Assembly: GCF_010686725.1 (NCBI RefSeq)
Contig: NZ_JAAGWZ010000003.1
Span: forward strand, 186,001-250,000
DNA: 64,000 nt
Direction of reading: 5' to 3'
Source of the DNA: Galbitalea soli
GTDB lineage: Bacteria > Actinomycetota > Actinomycetes > Actinomycetales > Microbacteriaceae
Positions 32,589 through 41,625 of this stretch are shown here, piece by piece (the stretch's first letter is position 1; the number at the start of each line of letters is the position of its first letter). Under the pieces are notes generated by a model. The model was given only the letters and a program-made list of their open reading frames with translations, was not told where the DNA came from and did not search any database. The translations under genes and the position numbers were made by a program.

Positions 32589-34421
32589 ATGACACCGACC
32601 GACGCCCCTGCCCTCGAGGCACGCTCTGCCCTCGAGACGCTCCACCGTGTGTTCGGGTACGACGCGTTTCGCGGGGATCAGGCGGAGATCATCCACCAGG
32701 TCGTCGGCGGTGGCGACGCACTCGTGCTCATGCCCACGGGCGGCGGCAAGTCGCTGTGCTACCAGATCCCGGCCCTGCTGCGTCCCGGCACCGGCATCGT
32801 CATCTCCCCGCTGATCGCCCTCATGCAAGACCAGGTGGATGCGCTGTCGGCGGTCGGCGTGCGGGCCGCGTTCCTCAACTCCACGCAGGACGCCGGCGAG
32901 CGGGCCCGCGTCGAGGCCGCCTACGTCGCGGGCGAGCTCGACCTGCTGTACCTCGCTCCGGAGCGACTGCGCATCCCCTCCACCGCCGAGCTTCTCGACC
33001 GCGGCACGATCGCCCTGTTCGCCATCGACGAGGCGCACTGCGTCTCCCAGTGGGGGCACGACTTCCGGCCCGACTACCTGCAGCTCTCCATGCTGCACGA
33101 GCAGTGGCCACAGGTGCCGCGGATCGCCCTCACCGCGACCGCCACCGAGGTCACTCACCAGGAGATCACGCGGCGCCTCGACCTGAGCGGGGCGCGGCAC
33201 TTCGTCTCGAGCTTCGACCGGCCGAACATCCAGTACCGCATCGAGCCCAAGAACCAGCCGCTGCAGCAGCTTCTGCAGCTGATCCGCTCGGAGCACCCCG
33301 GCGACTCCGGCATCGTCTACTGCCTGTCGCGAGCCTCCGTCGAGAAGACGGCGGAGTTCCTCGTCGAGCAGGGCATCACCGCACTGCCGTATCACGCGGG
33401 CCTCGACGCCTCGATCCGGCAGCGCAACCAGTCGCGGTTCCTGCGGGAGGACGGCGTGGTGATGGTCGCCACGATCGCGTTCGGCATGGGCATCGACAAG
33501 CCCGACGTGCGGTTCGTCGCGCATCTCGACCTGCCGAAGAGCGTGGAGGGCTACTACCAGGAGACCGGCCGCGCGGGCCGCGACGGTCTGCCGTCCACCG
33601 CCTGGCTCGCCTACGGCCTGCAAGACGTGGTGCAGCAGCGGCGGATGATCGATCAGAGCGAGGGCGACCGCGCCCACCGCCAGCGGCTCGCCCAGCACCT
33701 CGACGCGATGCTCGCCCTCTGCGAGACGCTGCAGTGCCGCCGCGTGCAGCTGCTCGCCTACTTCGGCGAGACCTCGTCGCCCTGCGGCAACTGCGACACC
33801 TGCCTGAACCCGCCGGAGGGCTGGGACGGCACGGTGGCGGCGCAGAAGCTGCTGTCGACGGTCGTGCGGTTGCAGCGCGAGCGCAATCAGCGCTTCGGCG
33901 CCACCCACATCGTCGACATCCTGCTGGGCAAGCAGACCCCGCGGATGACCGAGCAGGGCCATGACGCCCTGAGCACCTTCGGCATCGGCGCCGACCTCAG
34001 CGAGCAGGAGTGGCGGGGCGTCGTGCGCCAGCTGCTCGCGCAGGGCCTGCTCGGACTCCACGGCGACGGCTACGGCACACTCGTGCTCACCGACGCGAGC
34101 GCGGCCGTGCTCGACGGATCGCGCCGGGTGCTGCTGCGCCGCGAGATCGCGCGGCCCACGCGCGCGGCGAAGAAGTCGGCGGTCGCCTCGACGCTGCCGG
34201 GTGACGCGGTGCCGCTGTTCGAACGCTTGCGCGAGTGGCGTGCCGGGGTGGCGCGGGAGCAGTCGGTGCCCGCCTACATCATCTTCGGCGATGCCACTCT
34301 GCGCGGCATCGCGCTGTCGAAGCCGGACACCCTGGCGGAGTTGGCCGGAATCAGCGGCGTGGGCGAGAAGAAGCTCGAGATGTATGGGGAGCAGCTGCTC
34401 GAAGTGGTCGCGGCCGGCTGA
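32589..34421 (+). CDS. recQ: ATP-dependent DNA helicase RecQ
   Basis: 610 residues. Walker A MPTGGGKSLCYQ (Lys54), DEAH box IDEAHCVSQWGHDFRPDY, helicase motif VI GRAGRDG, a zinc-binding CGNCDTC in the RecQ-Ct domain and a C-terminal HRDC domain (residues ~535-605) are all present. It unwinds recombination intermediates 3'-5'. The length is standard and no partner gene is fused or adjacent. Confidence 0.96.
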   Translation: MTPTDAPALEARSALETLHRVFGYDAFRGDQAEIIHQVVGGGDALVLMPTGGGKSLCYQIPALLRPGTGIVISPLIALMQDQVDALSAVGVRAAFLNSTQDAGERARVEAAYVAGELDLLYLAPERLRIPSTAELLDRGTIALFAIDEAHCVSQWGHDFRPDYLQLSMLHEQWPQVPRIALTATATEVTHQEITRRLDLSGARHFVSSFDRPNIQYRIEPKNQPLQQLLQLIRSEHPGDSGIVYCLSRASVEKTAEFLVEQGITALPYHAGLDASIRQRNQSRFLREDGVVMVATIAFGMGIDKPDVRFVAHLDLPKSVEGYYQETGRAGRDGLPSTAWLAYGLQDVVQQRRMIDQSEGDRAHRQRLAQHLDAMLALCETLQCRRVQLLAYFGETSSPCGNCDTCLNPPEGWDGTVAAQKLLSTVVRLQRERNQRFGATHIVDILLGKQTPRMTEQGHDALSTFGIGADLSEQEWRGVVRQLLAQGLLGLHGDGYGTLVLTDASAAVLDGSRRVLLRREIARPTRAAKKSAVASTLPGDAVPLFERLREWRAGVAREQSVPAYIIFGDATLRGIALSKPDTLAELAGISGVGEKKLEMYGEQLLEVVAAG

Positions 34422-34460
34422 GAGCGGTCGCGCACCGGTTAGTCGGCGAGCTGCACCCCA

Positions 34461-34850
34461 CTACTCCGCGGGCTGCTCGGCGCGGGCGGCGGCGCGCTGC
34501 TCCTCGATGTCCTTGCGCACCACGCCCATGTCGAGGTCGCGCACCGCGCCGATCACCTGGCTCAGCATGGGGGCGGGCAGCGCTCCGGGCTGCGCGAAGA
34601 CAAGCACACCCTCGCGGAACGCCATGAGCGTCGGGATCGAGGTGATGCCCGCGGCGGCGGCGAGATCCTGTTCGGCCTCGGTGTCGATCTTCGCAAAGGT
34701 GATGTCGGGGTTGCGCTCGCTCGCGTCCTCGAAGATCGGCCCGAACTGCTTGCACGGACCGCACCATTCGGCCCAGAAGTCGACGAGGACGATGTCGGAC
34801 TCGAGCACCGTCTTCTCGAAGTCGTCCGCGGTGAGAGTGATGGTAGACAT
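34461..34850 (-). CDS. Thioredoxin
   Basis: 129 residues with the active site WCGPCK (Cys30, Cys33) and the cis-proline segment ITSIPTLMAF. The C-terminal ~20 residues (VRKDIEEQRAAARAEQPAE) extend past the fold as a charged helix. ATG 34850 is preferred over GTG 34853. It probably reduces cytosolic disulfides. It follows the MFS gene on the same strand by 9 bp, so read-through expression is possible. Confidence 0.93.
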   Translation of the reverse strand: MSTITLTADDFEKTVLESDIVLVDFWAEWCGPCKQFGPIFEDASERNPDITFAKIDTEAEQDLAAAAGITSIPTLMAFREGVLVFAQPGALPAPMLSQVIGAVRDLDMGVVRKDIEEQRAAARAEQPAE

Positions 34851-34859
34851 CACCCCAGC

Positions 34860-36485
34860 CTAGGAGCGGGGCTCCGCTTCGACCACCCCGGCCTCGTCGG
34901 GCCGCCGCACCGCTGCCTCCGCCGATCCGCTCCCGAGTCGCAGGGTGGCGAGGAACCCGAGCACGAGGAATCCCGCGGCCGAGAAGGCGGCGAAGCGGGT
35001 CGCGTCGCTGAACGCGGTGCGGGCGTCGTTCGCGATGGTCGCCGACTGCGCCTCCAGCGCGGGGATCGCCGAGCCGGCGCTGTCGACGACCGCGTTCACG
35101 ATCGAGGTGCGGGCACTGGAGGGGACTCCGTCATCGCTGAGGCGGGCATCCAGCAGCGACGACGTCGAGGTAAACAAGATCGTGCCGAGGATCGCGATGC
35201 CGAGCGCAGATCCGATCTGGCGAGAGGTGCTCGAGGTGCCCGAGCCCTGGCCGCTGCGCTCGACGGGGACATCGCGCAGCACCACGCCCGTGAGCTGGGC
35301 GGTGGCGAGGCCCACCCCGAAGCCGTAGACGAAGAGGAAGGGCACGATGGTCAGCCAGCTCGCGGTCGCCGAGATGGTGACGCCGAGTCCCGCGACGCCG
35401 ATGATCTCGGCCACGAGGCCGACGCGCACGATCGTGACGGGGGAGACGCGGTGCCCGAAGGCGCCCGCGAAACCGCTCGCGACGAAGGATCCGATGGCGA
35501 GGGCCAGCAGCACGAAGCCGGTCTGAAGTGCGTCGTAGCCGAGCACGTTCTGCAGCCAGAGCGGAAGGGAGAGCACGATGCCGAACTCACCGAGCGAGAC
35601 GATCATCGCCGCGATGTTGCCGTTGCGGAACGACGGGATCCGGAACAGGCTGAACGCCAGCAGCGTCGGCTCACCGCGTTTCTGCCGACGCAGGCCCCAC
35701 CAGACGTACAGCGCGCCCGCGAGGAGGGCGATGGCGAAGGCGAACGGGATCGGCGAGATCGAATACGGCCAGGTCCAGCCGCCGATCACGGGCGCGGTCG
35801 CGACCGTCCACCAGCCGTAGCTGCGCCCCTCGATGAGGCCGAAGACGAGGCTCGCACTCGCGACGACGGAGAGGATGGCGCCGACCACGTCGACGCGCCG
35901 GGCATCCGGATCCTTCGACTCGACGACGAAGGCGAGCGTGCCCACGACGATGAGGATGCCGAACGGCACGTTGATGCCGAACGCCCAGCGCCACGAGTAG
36001 TAGGTGGTGAGCCAGCCGCCGAGGAGCGGACCGACCGCGACCATGCCGCCGATCGTGGAACCCCACACGGCGAAGGCGATGCCGCGCTCGCGTCCGCGGA
36101 AGGTGGCGTTGATGAGCGACAGGGTCGTGGGGAGGACCATCGCGCCACCGACCCCCTGCACGACGCGGGAGGCGATGAGCAGATCGCCGGTGGGGGCGAA
36201 GGCGGCGAGCACGGAGGCGAGGGCGAAGATCATCACGCCGATGACGAGCATGCGGCGGCGGCCGTAACGGTCGGCCAGGGAGCCGAAGACGAGCAGGAGG
36301 GCCGCGAAGACGAGCGTGTAGCTCTCCTGCACCCACTGCACCTGCGTCGAGGTGATCCCGAGGTCTTTGACGATCGAGGGGATCGCGACGTTGACGATGG
36401 TCGAGTCGACGATGATGAGCGCGACGGCGATGCTGATGAAGACGAGGCCGAACCAGCGGGCGCGGGGGTTCGTCATGCCGGGCAT
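34860..36485 (-). CDS. MFS transporter, DHA2 family
   Basis: About 541 residues with some 14 membrane segments, a DSTIVNVAIPSI first helix and motif A as FGSLADRYGRRRM. A large loop with a short amphipathic segment precedes the last two helices. It is likely to be a proton-driven drug exporter. Starts at 36485 and 36476 (MTNPRARWF, with AAGG 9 nt upstream) are both possible. It is divergent from a MarR gene with a perfect palindrome between them. Confidence 0.9.
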   Translation of the reverse strand: MPGMTNPRARWFGLVFISIAVALIIVDSTIVNVAIPSIVKDLGITSTQVQWVQESYTLVFAALLLVFGSLADRYGRRRMLVIGVMIFALASVLAAFAPTGDLLIASRVVQGVGGAMVLPTTLSLINATFRGRERGIAFAVWGSTIGGMVAVGPLLGGWLTTYYSWRWAFGINVPFGILIVVGTLAFVVESKDPDARRVDVVGAILSVVASASLVFGLIEGRSYGWWTVATAPVIGGWTWPYSISPIPFAFAIALLAGALYVWWGLRRQKRGEPTLLAFSLFRIPSFRNGNIAAMIVSLGEFGIVLSLPLWLQNVLGYDALQTGFVLLALAIGSFVASGFAGAFGHRVSPVTIVRVGLVAEIIGVAGLGVTISATASWLTIVPFLFVYGFGVGLATAQLTGVVLRDVPVERSGQGSGTSSTSRQIGSALGIAILGTILFTSTSSLLDARLSDDGVPSSARTSIVNAVVDSAGSAIPALEAQSATIANDARTAFSDATRFAAFSAAGFLVLGFLATLRLGSGSAEAAVRRPDEAGVVEAEPRS

Positions 36486-36591
36486 CCTTCGCTCGTGCCG
36501 GTGCGCCCGGCGAGGCTCGCGCTGACGTGGACGTCGATCTGACGTACCGTGTCTCTCGTGGACTTCACGTGAGTTCCCTTCCCGCAGATTC

Positions 36592-36605
36592 GTCAGCTAG
36601 CTGAC
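36592..36605. promoter_or_regulatory. MarR operator candidate, perfect palindrome
   Basis: GTCAGCTAGCTGAC is an exact 14-bp palindrome in the region between the divergent MFS and MarR genes, 30 bp before the MarR start. It is the obvious binding site for that regulator and would control both promoters. Confidence 0.7.
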
Positions 36606-36634
36606 TAATTCACGATAGCACCGAAAGACCCCCG

Positions 36635-37084
36635 ATGGCAGAGGCGAACGACACCGCGCAGGGCGCGCCGATCGAGGAGTGGCCGACCGGCCGACTCCTC
36701 GGCACGGCCGCCCGGATGGTCGAGCACGCCTGGACGACGGCGCTCGACGAGCGCGGGCTCACCCACGCCGGGCTCATCGTGCTCGACTTCCTGCAGGCGG
36801 GACCCCAGAGCCAGATCGACCTCGCGCGCCTCGCCCGCGTGGAGACGCAGACCATGTCGCGCACCATCGAGCGACTCGAGCGGCAGGGCCTGCTCGCGCG
36901 CGAGAAGGATGCCCGCGATCGGCGTCGTCACGTGGTCACGCTCACGCCCGCCGGTCACCAGGCCTGGGTGCAGACCCGCTCGCTGGAGGGGGAGCTGTTC
37001 CCCGAGTTCGCCAACACCGAGGGATTGCGGGATGCGCTGATCGCGATCATCCGCTCGTCGTCGCAGAGCCGCTGGCGGGCCTAG
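36635..37084 (+). CDS. MarR-family regulator divergent from an MFS pump
   Basis: 149 residues with a clear winged helix (QIDLARLARVETQTMSRTIERLERQGLL, then DRRRHVVTLTPAG). It probably represses the divergent MFS gene through the palindrome at 36592. Its 3' end overlaps the convergent DUF4180 gene by 38 bp. Confidence 0.92.
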   Translation: MAEANDTAQGAPIEEWPTGRLLGTAARMVEHAWTTALDERGLTHAGLIVLDFLQAGPQSQIDLARLARVETQTMSRTIERLERQGLLAREKDARDRRRHVVTLTPAGHQAWVQTRSLEGELFPEFANTEGLRDALIAIIRSSSQSRWRA

Positions 37085-37451
37085 CCGCGAGCCGCGCCTC
37101 GAGTGCCGGCCGATCCCTGAGGAACCACACGTGCGTGCCGCGGTTGGACTCGGCGACGAAGTCGCGGAGCGCCGCACTCGTGCGCAGGTGCGAGTCGAGA
37201 TCGCCGAGGATGGCGAGTTGCACCCGGTGGTTCACGAACTTCTGCAGGATGTCGCCCGCGATGCGGGTGCTGAGGTGGAAGAACATGTCGTCGAGCCGGT
37301 CCACCGGCATGGCGACGAGTGCGGCGCGGTGGCCGAAGGCGGTTGCGAGCACCTCGCTCGCCTGGCCTTCGCTGCCCACGATCGGGGCGTCCGCCGGGTA
37401 GAAGTACACCGTGACGCCGTGCACGAGCTCGACGGCGGGATCCCGCGTCAT
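37047..37451 (-). CDS. DUF4180 family protein
   Basis: 134 residues; the segments DAPIVGSEGQASEVLATAFG and FFHLSTRIAGDILQKFVNHRVQLAILGDL match DUF4180. The family is widespread in Gram-positives and its role is unknown. It starts by ATGA overlap with the upstream marR stop, so the regulator and this protein are translationally coupled and probably functionally linked. Confidence 0.85.
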   Translation of the reverse strand: MTRDPAVELVHGVTVYFYPADAPIVGSEGQASEVLATAFGHRAALVAMPVDRLDDMFFHLSTRIAGDILQKFVNHRVQLAILGDLDSHLRTSAALRDFVAESNRGTHVWFLRDRPALEARLAARPASGSATTSG

Positions 37452-37918
37452 GACGCCCCCGGGTCGACCGCCGGATGATCGGCGATCATGCCGTGCGCCC
37501 GAGCCACGAGCTCGAGCGCATCGTGCAGCGCCGCGACCTGCGGTGCGGTGAGCGAGCCCAGCATCTCGAAGTCGACGTCGTCCTCGATCTGCTGGGCGTG
37601 GGCCAGCAGCGCGCGCCCGCTCGCGGTGATCTCGACGACGAAGCGCCGGCGGCTCGTCGGGTCGGCGACCCGCGCCACGGCGCCGACCGCCTCCAGATCG
37701 TCGAGGATGCCGACCACGGCACTGGGGGCGACCCCGATCGCGAGGCCCAGATCGCTCTGCGACCCAGCGGGACCGGCAGAGAGCGCGGCGAGCAGACTCG
37801 CGTGCTTGGGGCGGATGCCCAGGGGGGCGAGTCGCGCAGACAGCGCGGTGGAGGTGGCCTGGCCGACTCGCGCGAGCAGGTGGCCGATACCGGGAGGGGC
37901 GACGGTGGGGGCGCTCAT
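37448..37918 (-). CDS. MarR-family regulator coupled to DUF4180
   Basis: 156 residues with helix-turn-helix QSDLGLAIGVAPSAVVGILDDLEAVGAV and wing SRRRFVVEITASG. It begins a two-gene operon whose second gene is DUF4180 (ATGA overlap). Repeated AATTATTG/CAATTA elements in the upstream AT-rich patch (37972-38010) could be its operator. Confidence 0.9.
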   Translation of the reverse strand: MSAPTVAPPGIGHLLARVGQATSTALSARLAPLGIRPKHASLLAALSAGPAGSQSDLGLAIGVAPSAVVGILDDLEAVGAVARVADPTSRRRFVVEITASGRALLAHAQQIEDDVDFEMLGSLTAPQVAALHDALELVARAHGMIADHPAVDPGAS

Positions 37919-38226
37919 GCCTGAATCCTAGGGTTGCCGAATGATCGGCCGGGGTAACGATCGCGTTACAAACAATTACGGATCAGAACAATTATTGCGG
38001 TGAATTATTGGTGGGCTGCAGGGAGGGGCCCTGACCGGTGACCCGGGTCCGCCGCCGGGAGGGACGGGTGCGTCGCGCGGACGCTGCGAGGAGTAATTCC
38101 GCAGGAAGTCGCCGGAGCCTCTAGAGCGAGCGGGCTGCGGCGTCGTAACATTTCGTAATAGAAGGGTGTCGCGGTCGATCATCCCCCGCGCAGCCTCGCC
38201 ATCCCCCCAGTGATCGGAGCTTCGCA
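37919..38226. promoter_or_regulatory. Gene-free region with AT-rich direct repeats
   Basis: 308 bp between divergent marR and the Met/Cys-rich gene. AATTATTG occurs at 37990-37997 and 38003-38010, with a related CAATTACG before them. I see no gene, no clear CsoR- or CueR-type operator, and no strong promoter. ATG 38227 has only a weak GGAG nearby. Confidence 0.4.
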
Positions 38227-38652
38227 ATGATGAATATGACCTCCAAGATGATGGACAGCATGATGAGCATGCCCGGCATGATGATGCAGGGCATGGACAT
38301 GGCCGCGATGAACGACCTCATCGAAGCGTGTTCGGCGTGCGAGCAGGCCTGCGTGATGTGCGCCGACGCGGCGATGATGTCGGGCGAGATGACCAAGTGC
38401 GCAGCGATGTGCATGAACATGTCGGAGATGGCCAACACCACGATGCGCATGATGATGCGCCCCGCGGGCTACGACATGGGGAGCGCGATGGCGATGCTGC
38501 AGGCGTGCATGACGATGTGCATGGCGTGCTCGGACGAGTGCATGAAGCACGCCGACATGAGCCCGATGTGCATGATGTGCGCCGAGGCCTGCAAGCAGTG
38601 CTCGATGGCCTGCCAGAAGATGATGGACTCGATGAAGGCCATGATGGCCTGA
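38227..38652 (+). CDS. Met/Cys-rich four-helix copper-storage-like protein (DUF326/Csp type)
   Basis: 141 residues of which I count 43 Met and 15 Cys. Cys lie in CxxC, CxxxC and CxxxCxxC spacings (35-38-42-45, 58-62, 94-98-101-105, 115-118-122-125-129) on what look like four amphipathic helices, as in bacterial Csp copper-storage proteins, whose Cys line a bundle core and bind many Cu(I) ions. There is no signal peptide, so a cytosolic Csp3-like location is expected. The first 30 residues and inter-helix parts are exceptionally Met-rich. No other copper gene is adjacent. Confidence 0.75.
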   Translation: MMNMTSKMMDSMMSMPGMMMQGMDMAAMNDLIEACSACEQACVMCADAAMMSGEMTKCAAMCMNMSEMANTTMRMMMRPAGYDMGSAMAMLQACMTMCMACSDECMKHADMSPMCMMCAEACKQCSMACQKMMDSMKAMMA

Positions 38653-38686
38653 GGTTCGGGCGGGGGTCACCCCGTGCGGACTGCGC

Positions 38687-39043
38687 TCAGGCGAGCTGCG
38701 TCGCGGCCGCCGGAGCGAGCGAGGCGACGTTGACCCACGTGCCGCCGATGGCGAGCACGTGGTAGACGGCGTGCAGCGCCACGGGTTCCCCCGCGCCCAG
38801 CACCGAGCTGAGGTCGCGGTGGTTCCACACCCAGACCGTCTCACGGTCGTCGATCGTGGTGAGCTGCACCCAGCCGTCTGCGGAGACCGAGTCGACCACC
38901 GCATCCCGCCACTTGCTGGCCGTCGCGGTCGCGACGCGCTGCTGGATGATCGAAAGCGCGTGACCCGGCGTCGCCACGTCGCACATCACGCCGGTGCAGA
39001 CGTGCTGCTCGGCGTCGTGGTGCGGGTGGTGAGGCGTGGTCAT
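38687..39043 (-). CDS. Conserved-looking hypothetical protein, His-rich N-terminus
   Basis: 118 residues starting MTTPHHPHHDAEQH, then a compact domain with VQLTTIDDRETVWVWNHRDL and GEPVALHAVYHVLAIGGTWVNVA. I recall similar unnamed actinobacterial proteins but no function. The N-terminal HHPHHDAEQHVC could bind metal. It is convergent with the Met/Cys-rich gene, separated by 34 bp, so the pair is not co-transcribed. The frame stays open far upstream; the start is chosen by composition. Confidence 0.6.
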   Translation of the reverse strand: MTTPHHPHHDAEQHVCTGVMCDVATPGHALSIIQQRVATATASKWRDAVVDSVSADGWVQLTTIDDRETVWVWNHRDLSSVLGAGEPVALHAVYHVLAIGGTWVNVASLAPAAATQLA

Positions 39044-39165
39044 GGGGCGTCCGTCGGTCGAGGTGGGAATCACTGGATGCCCCACGATAAATCGGGCACC
39101 TGACCGGGGGAAAGGGCGCGCGTCACACAAGGAAACAGAGCGGCGCGGCCCGCCCAGCGGCGCGC

Positions 39166-39861
39166 TCAGGGGCGGCGGAGCGAGTATCGGTGCTCCGGGC
39201 GGCCGGTGAAGCCGTAGCGCAGTTCGAGACTCACCGCGGCGGTGTTCTCGAGTTGCGAGAGGCAGCGCTGCGCGGTGGCGCGGCTGATGCCCACCGTCCG
39301 GGCGACCTCGCTCGCCGACAGCGGGGTGTCGCTCGCCGCGACCGCGTCGTAGACGAGCCGCAGCGTGGGGGCGAGGTGCGTGACGGCGACGCGTGGGCGG
39401 GGCGGGGCGGTCGGGTGGCGTAGTTCGAACACCGTGTCGATGTCGTCCTGGGTGGCCTCCGCCGGCCACTCGCCCAGTCGTTCGTGCTGCGCGCGGAACG
39501 CGGTGAGCCGTTCCGCGAGAGCGGTGGGGCCGAACGGCTTCACGAGGTAGTGGAAGGCGCCGAGCCGAACCGCCTTCTCGACCGTCTCGTTGTCGCTCGC
39601 GGCCGTGATCACGATGACGGCGGGCGCGGGTGCCCCGTCGAGCAGCTCGCGGGTGACCTGCAGGCCATCGCCGTCCGGCAGGTAGACGTCCATGAGGACG
39701 AGGTCGGGCTGCAGTTCGCGGCTGAGGCGCAGGGCATCCGCCGCCGTGTGTGCGCGCCCGACGACCCGGAATCCGGGAACGCGAGCCACGTAGGCCTCGT
39801 GGATCGCGGCGACCCGGAAGTCGTCGTCGACCACCACGACGGTGAGCTCGTCGCCGCTCAT
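39166..39861 (-). CDS. CitB/DcuR-type response regulator
   Basis: 231 residues. The receiver domain has DDD near the start and phosphoacceptor Asp in PDLVLMDVYLPDGDGL. The C-terminal helix-turn-helix (LSASEVARTVGISRATAQRCLSQLE) is of the CitB/DcuR class used for C4-dicarboxylate and citrate sensing. It overlaps the kinase gene as ATGA and likely activates the divergent ABC/lyase operon through the direct repeats upstream of it. Confidence 0.92.
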   Translation of the reverse strand: MSGDELTVVVVDDDFRVAAIHEAYVARVPGFRVVGRAHTAADALRLSRELQPDLVLMDVYLPDGDGLQVTRELLDGAPAPAVIVITAASDNETVEKAVRLGAFHYLVKPFGPTALAERLTAFRAQHERLGEWPAEATQDDIDTVFELRHPTAPPRPRVAVTHLAPTLRLVYDAVAASDTPLSASEVARTVGISRATAQRCLSQLENTAAVSLELRYGFTGRPEHRYSLRRP

Positions 39862-41462
39862 CGGGCCGCCTCCGCGAGTGGGGCGGCCACCCGCGGCAGC
39901 ACGACGACGAACGCGGCGCCCGGTCCCTCGGAGACCGTGACGCGTCCGCCGAGGCCGGCCACCGTGTTGTGCACGAGGGAGAGGCCGAGGCCGCTGTGGC
40001 GCTCCAGCGCGCCCCGCTTGGTCGTGTAGCCCCGGTCGAAGATGTGGGTGCGGTCATCCGGGGCGATCCCGGGGCCGGTGTCGGTGACGGTGATCGTGAA
40101 CTCCGCGGCCGTCTCGACGACGGCGACGACCACCCGGCGCGGCGCGGGCCGGCCGGCGAGGGCGTCGAAGGCGTTGTCGACGAGGTTGCCGACGATCGTC
40201 GTCATCGCCTGGATGCGCTCGGGGTTCTCACCGAGGTTCGTCTCCGGGGCGATCACGAGATCGATGCCGCGTTCGCCGGCCTCCGCGACCTTGCCGAGCA
40301 ACAGCCCCACCATTTGGGGCGCGCGCACGTGCTCGCGGAGGGTCTGATCGAGGTCGGCGGCGGTGCCGCGGATCTCGTTGATGTAGTCGAGGGCGGCGGC
40401 CGGGTCGCCGAGTTCGAGCAGGCCCGCGATGCCGTGCAGGCGGTTCGTGAACTCGTGCTGCTGGGCCCGCAACGACTCGGTCAGGCTGCGCTCGCCGGCG
40501 AGCTCCTGAGCCAGGCCCTCAAGGTCGGTGCGATCGCGCAGGGTCACGACGGAGCCGTGCGGCCGATCGCCGAGCGTGACCGGCATGCGGTTGATCACCA
40601 GGCAGTAATCGTCGGTGAGGGCGATCGCGTCGGTCACCGCCGTCGTGCCCGTGAGCAGGTCGCGCAGCAGTCCGGGGGCGAGCACATCCCGCAGCGGATG
40701 ACCGGTCGCCCCGCTCGGCAGGGCCAGCAGCCTCCTCGCGTGATCGTTCATCACGCTGATCCGTCCGGCCGGATCCACGGCGATCACTCCCTCGCGGATT
40801 CCGTGCAGCGTGGCCTCGCGCTCCTGCAGCAGCCGCGCGATCTCGTCGAGCTCGAGCCCGAAGGTGCGCCGCTTCAGGATGCTCGCCAGCCCGAACGAGG
40901 CGAGGCCGCCGATGCCGAGCATGACGGCGAACCAGATCGCGTAGGACGGCAGCTGGCGCAGGAGCGCGGTCTGCACCGAGCTCTCCCGGATTCCGACCGA
41001 GACCTCGCCGACGAGGGTGCCCGCCGGGCTGTACAGGGGAACGCGGGCGTTGGCGCTGAGCCCGGTCGACCCGGAGTCGGTGCCGAGGTGGGCACGGCCA
41101 TCCGTCACCATGATCGGCTCGCTCACCCGCTGGCCGATGAGCGCCGGGTTGGGGTGGGAGTGCCGCACGCGGTTCAGGTCGATGACGACGATGTAGGTCG
41201 CGCCGGTGCGGTGGGCGGTGGCGGTGGCGAGGTCTTGAACGGTGGCCGCGCATCCCGGGCCGTTGCTGGTGAGGCACTCGCGAATGGCCGGATTCTCGGC
41301 GAACGCACCCGCGATGGCGGCCGCGCGCGACTGGAAGACGGTGTCGAGGTGACCGCGTTCGGTGAGCGCGAACAGCCCGAATCCGATGGCCATGGAGACA
41401 GTGAGGATCGCCAATTGAGCCAGGAATATCTGGCTCGAGAGTTTCCGGATCCGTCGTCGCAT
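39858..41462 (-). CDS. CitA/DcuS-type sensor histidine kinase
   Basis: 534 residues: a membrane helix near 12-34, an extracytoplasmic sCache/PAS-like sensor (about 35-165), a second helix, a cytoplasmic PAS domain and a SpoOB-type dimerisation helix with the phospho-His in QQHEFTNRLHGIAGLLELGD, then a HATPase with NLVDNAFDA and DTGPGIAPDD. Such kinases sense carboxylates outside the cell. I chose the ATG at 41462; the frame is open further upstream. Confidence 0.92.
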   Translation of the reverse strand: MRRRIRKLSSQIFLAQLAILTVSMAIGFGLFALTERGHLDTVFQSRAAAIAGAFAENPAIRECLTSNGPGCAATVQDLATATAHRTGATYIVVIDLNRVRHSHPNPALIGQRVSEPIMVTDGRAHLGTDSGSTGLSANARVPLYSPAGTLVGEVSVGIRESSVQTALLRQLPSYAIWFAVMLGIGGLASFGLASILKRRTFGLELDEIARLLQEREATLHGIREGVIAVDPAGRISVMNDHARRLLALPSGATGHPLRDVLAPGLLRDLLTGTTAVTDAIALTDDYCLVINRMPVTLGDRPHGSVVTLRDRTDLEGLAQELAGERSLTESLRAQQHEFTNRLHGIAGLLELGDPAAALDYINEIRGTAADLDQTLREHVRAPQMVGLLLGKVAEAGERGIDLVIAPETNLGENPERIQAMTTIVGNLVDNAFDALAGRPAPRRVVVAVVETAAEFTITVTDTGPGIAPDDRTHIFDRGYTTKRGALERHSGLGLSLVHNTVAGLGGRVTVSEGPGAAFVVVLPRVAAPLAEAAR

Positions 41463-41508
41463 CACCGTGATTGTCGCAGGTCGGCTCCGGGGACGCACCG
41501 CGCAGAAT

Positions 41509-41553
41509 GCGCACAACCCCCGGCAACGCGCACAACGTGCCAATGCAGCACAA
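41509..41553. promoter_or_regulatory. Three direct repeats between kinase and ABC genes
   Basis: GCGCACAAC at 41509-41517 and 41528-41536 and GCAGCACAA at 41545-41553 are spaced 19 and 17 bp, roughly two helical turns. They lie between the divergent kinase and transporter genes and are candidate binding sites for the response regulator. Confidence 0.5.
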
Positions 41554-41625
41554 GCGCGACGGCGGCGGGGTGCGCCGCCCACGATGAGTGATCACACGCC
41601 CCAGAAGACAGAGAGGTCTTGGCTG

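Noticed and set aside
30400-32622. A 740-codon minus-strand frame opposite the acyl-CoA oxidase gene
   Set aside because: No recognisable motif, low-complexity Val/Glu/Gly/Arg runs; an antisense artefact.
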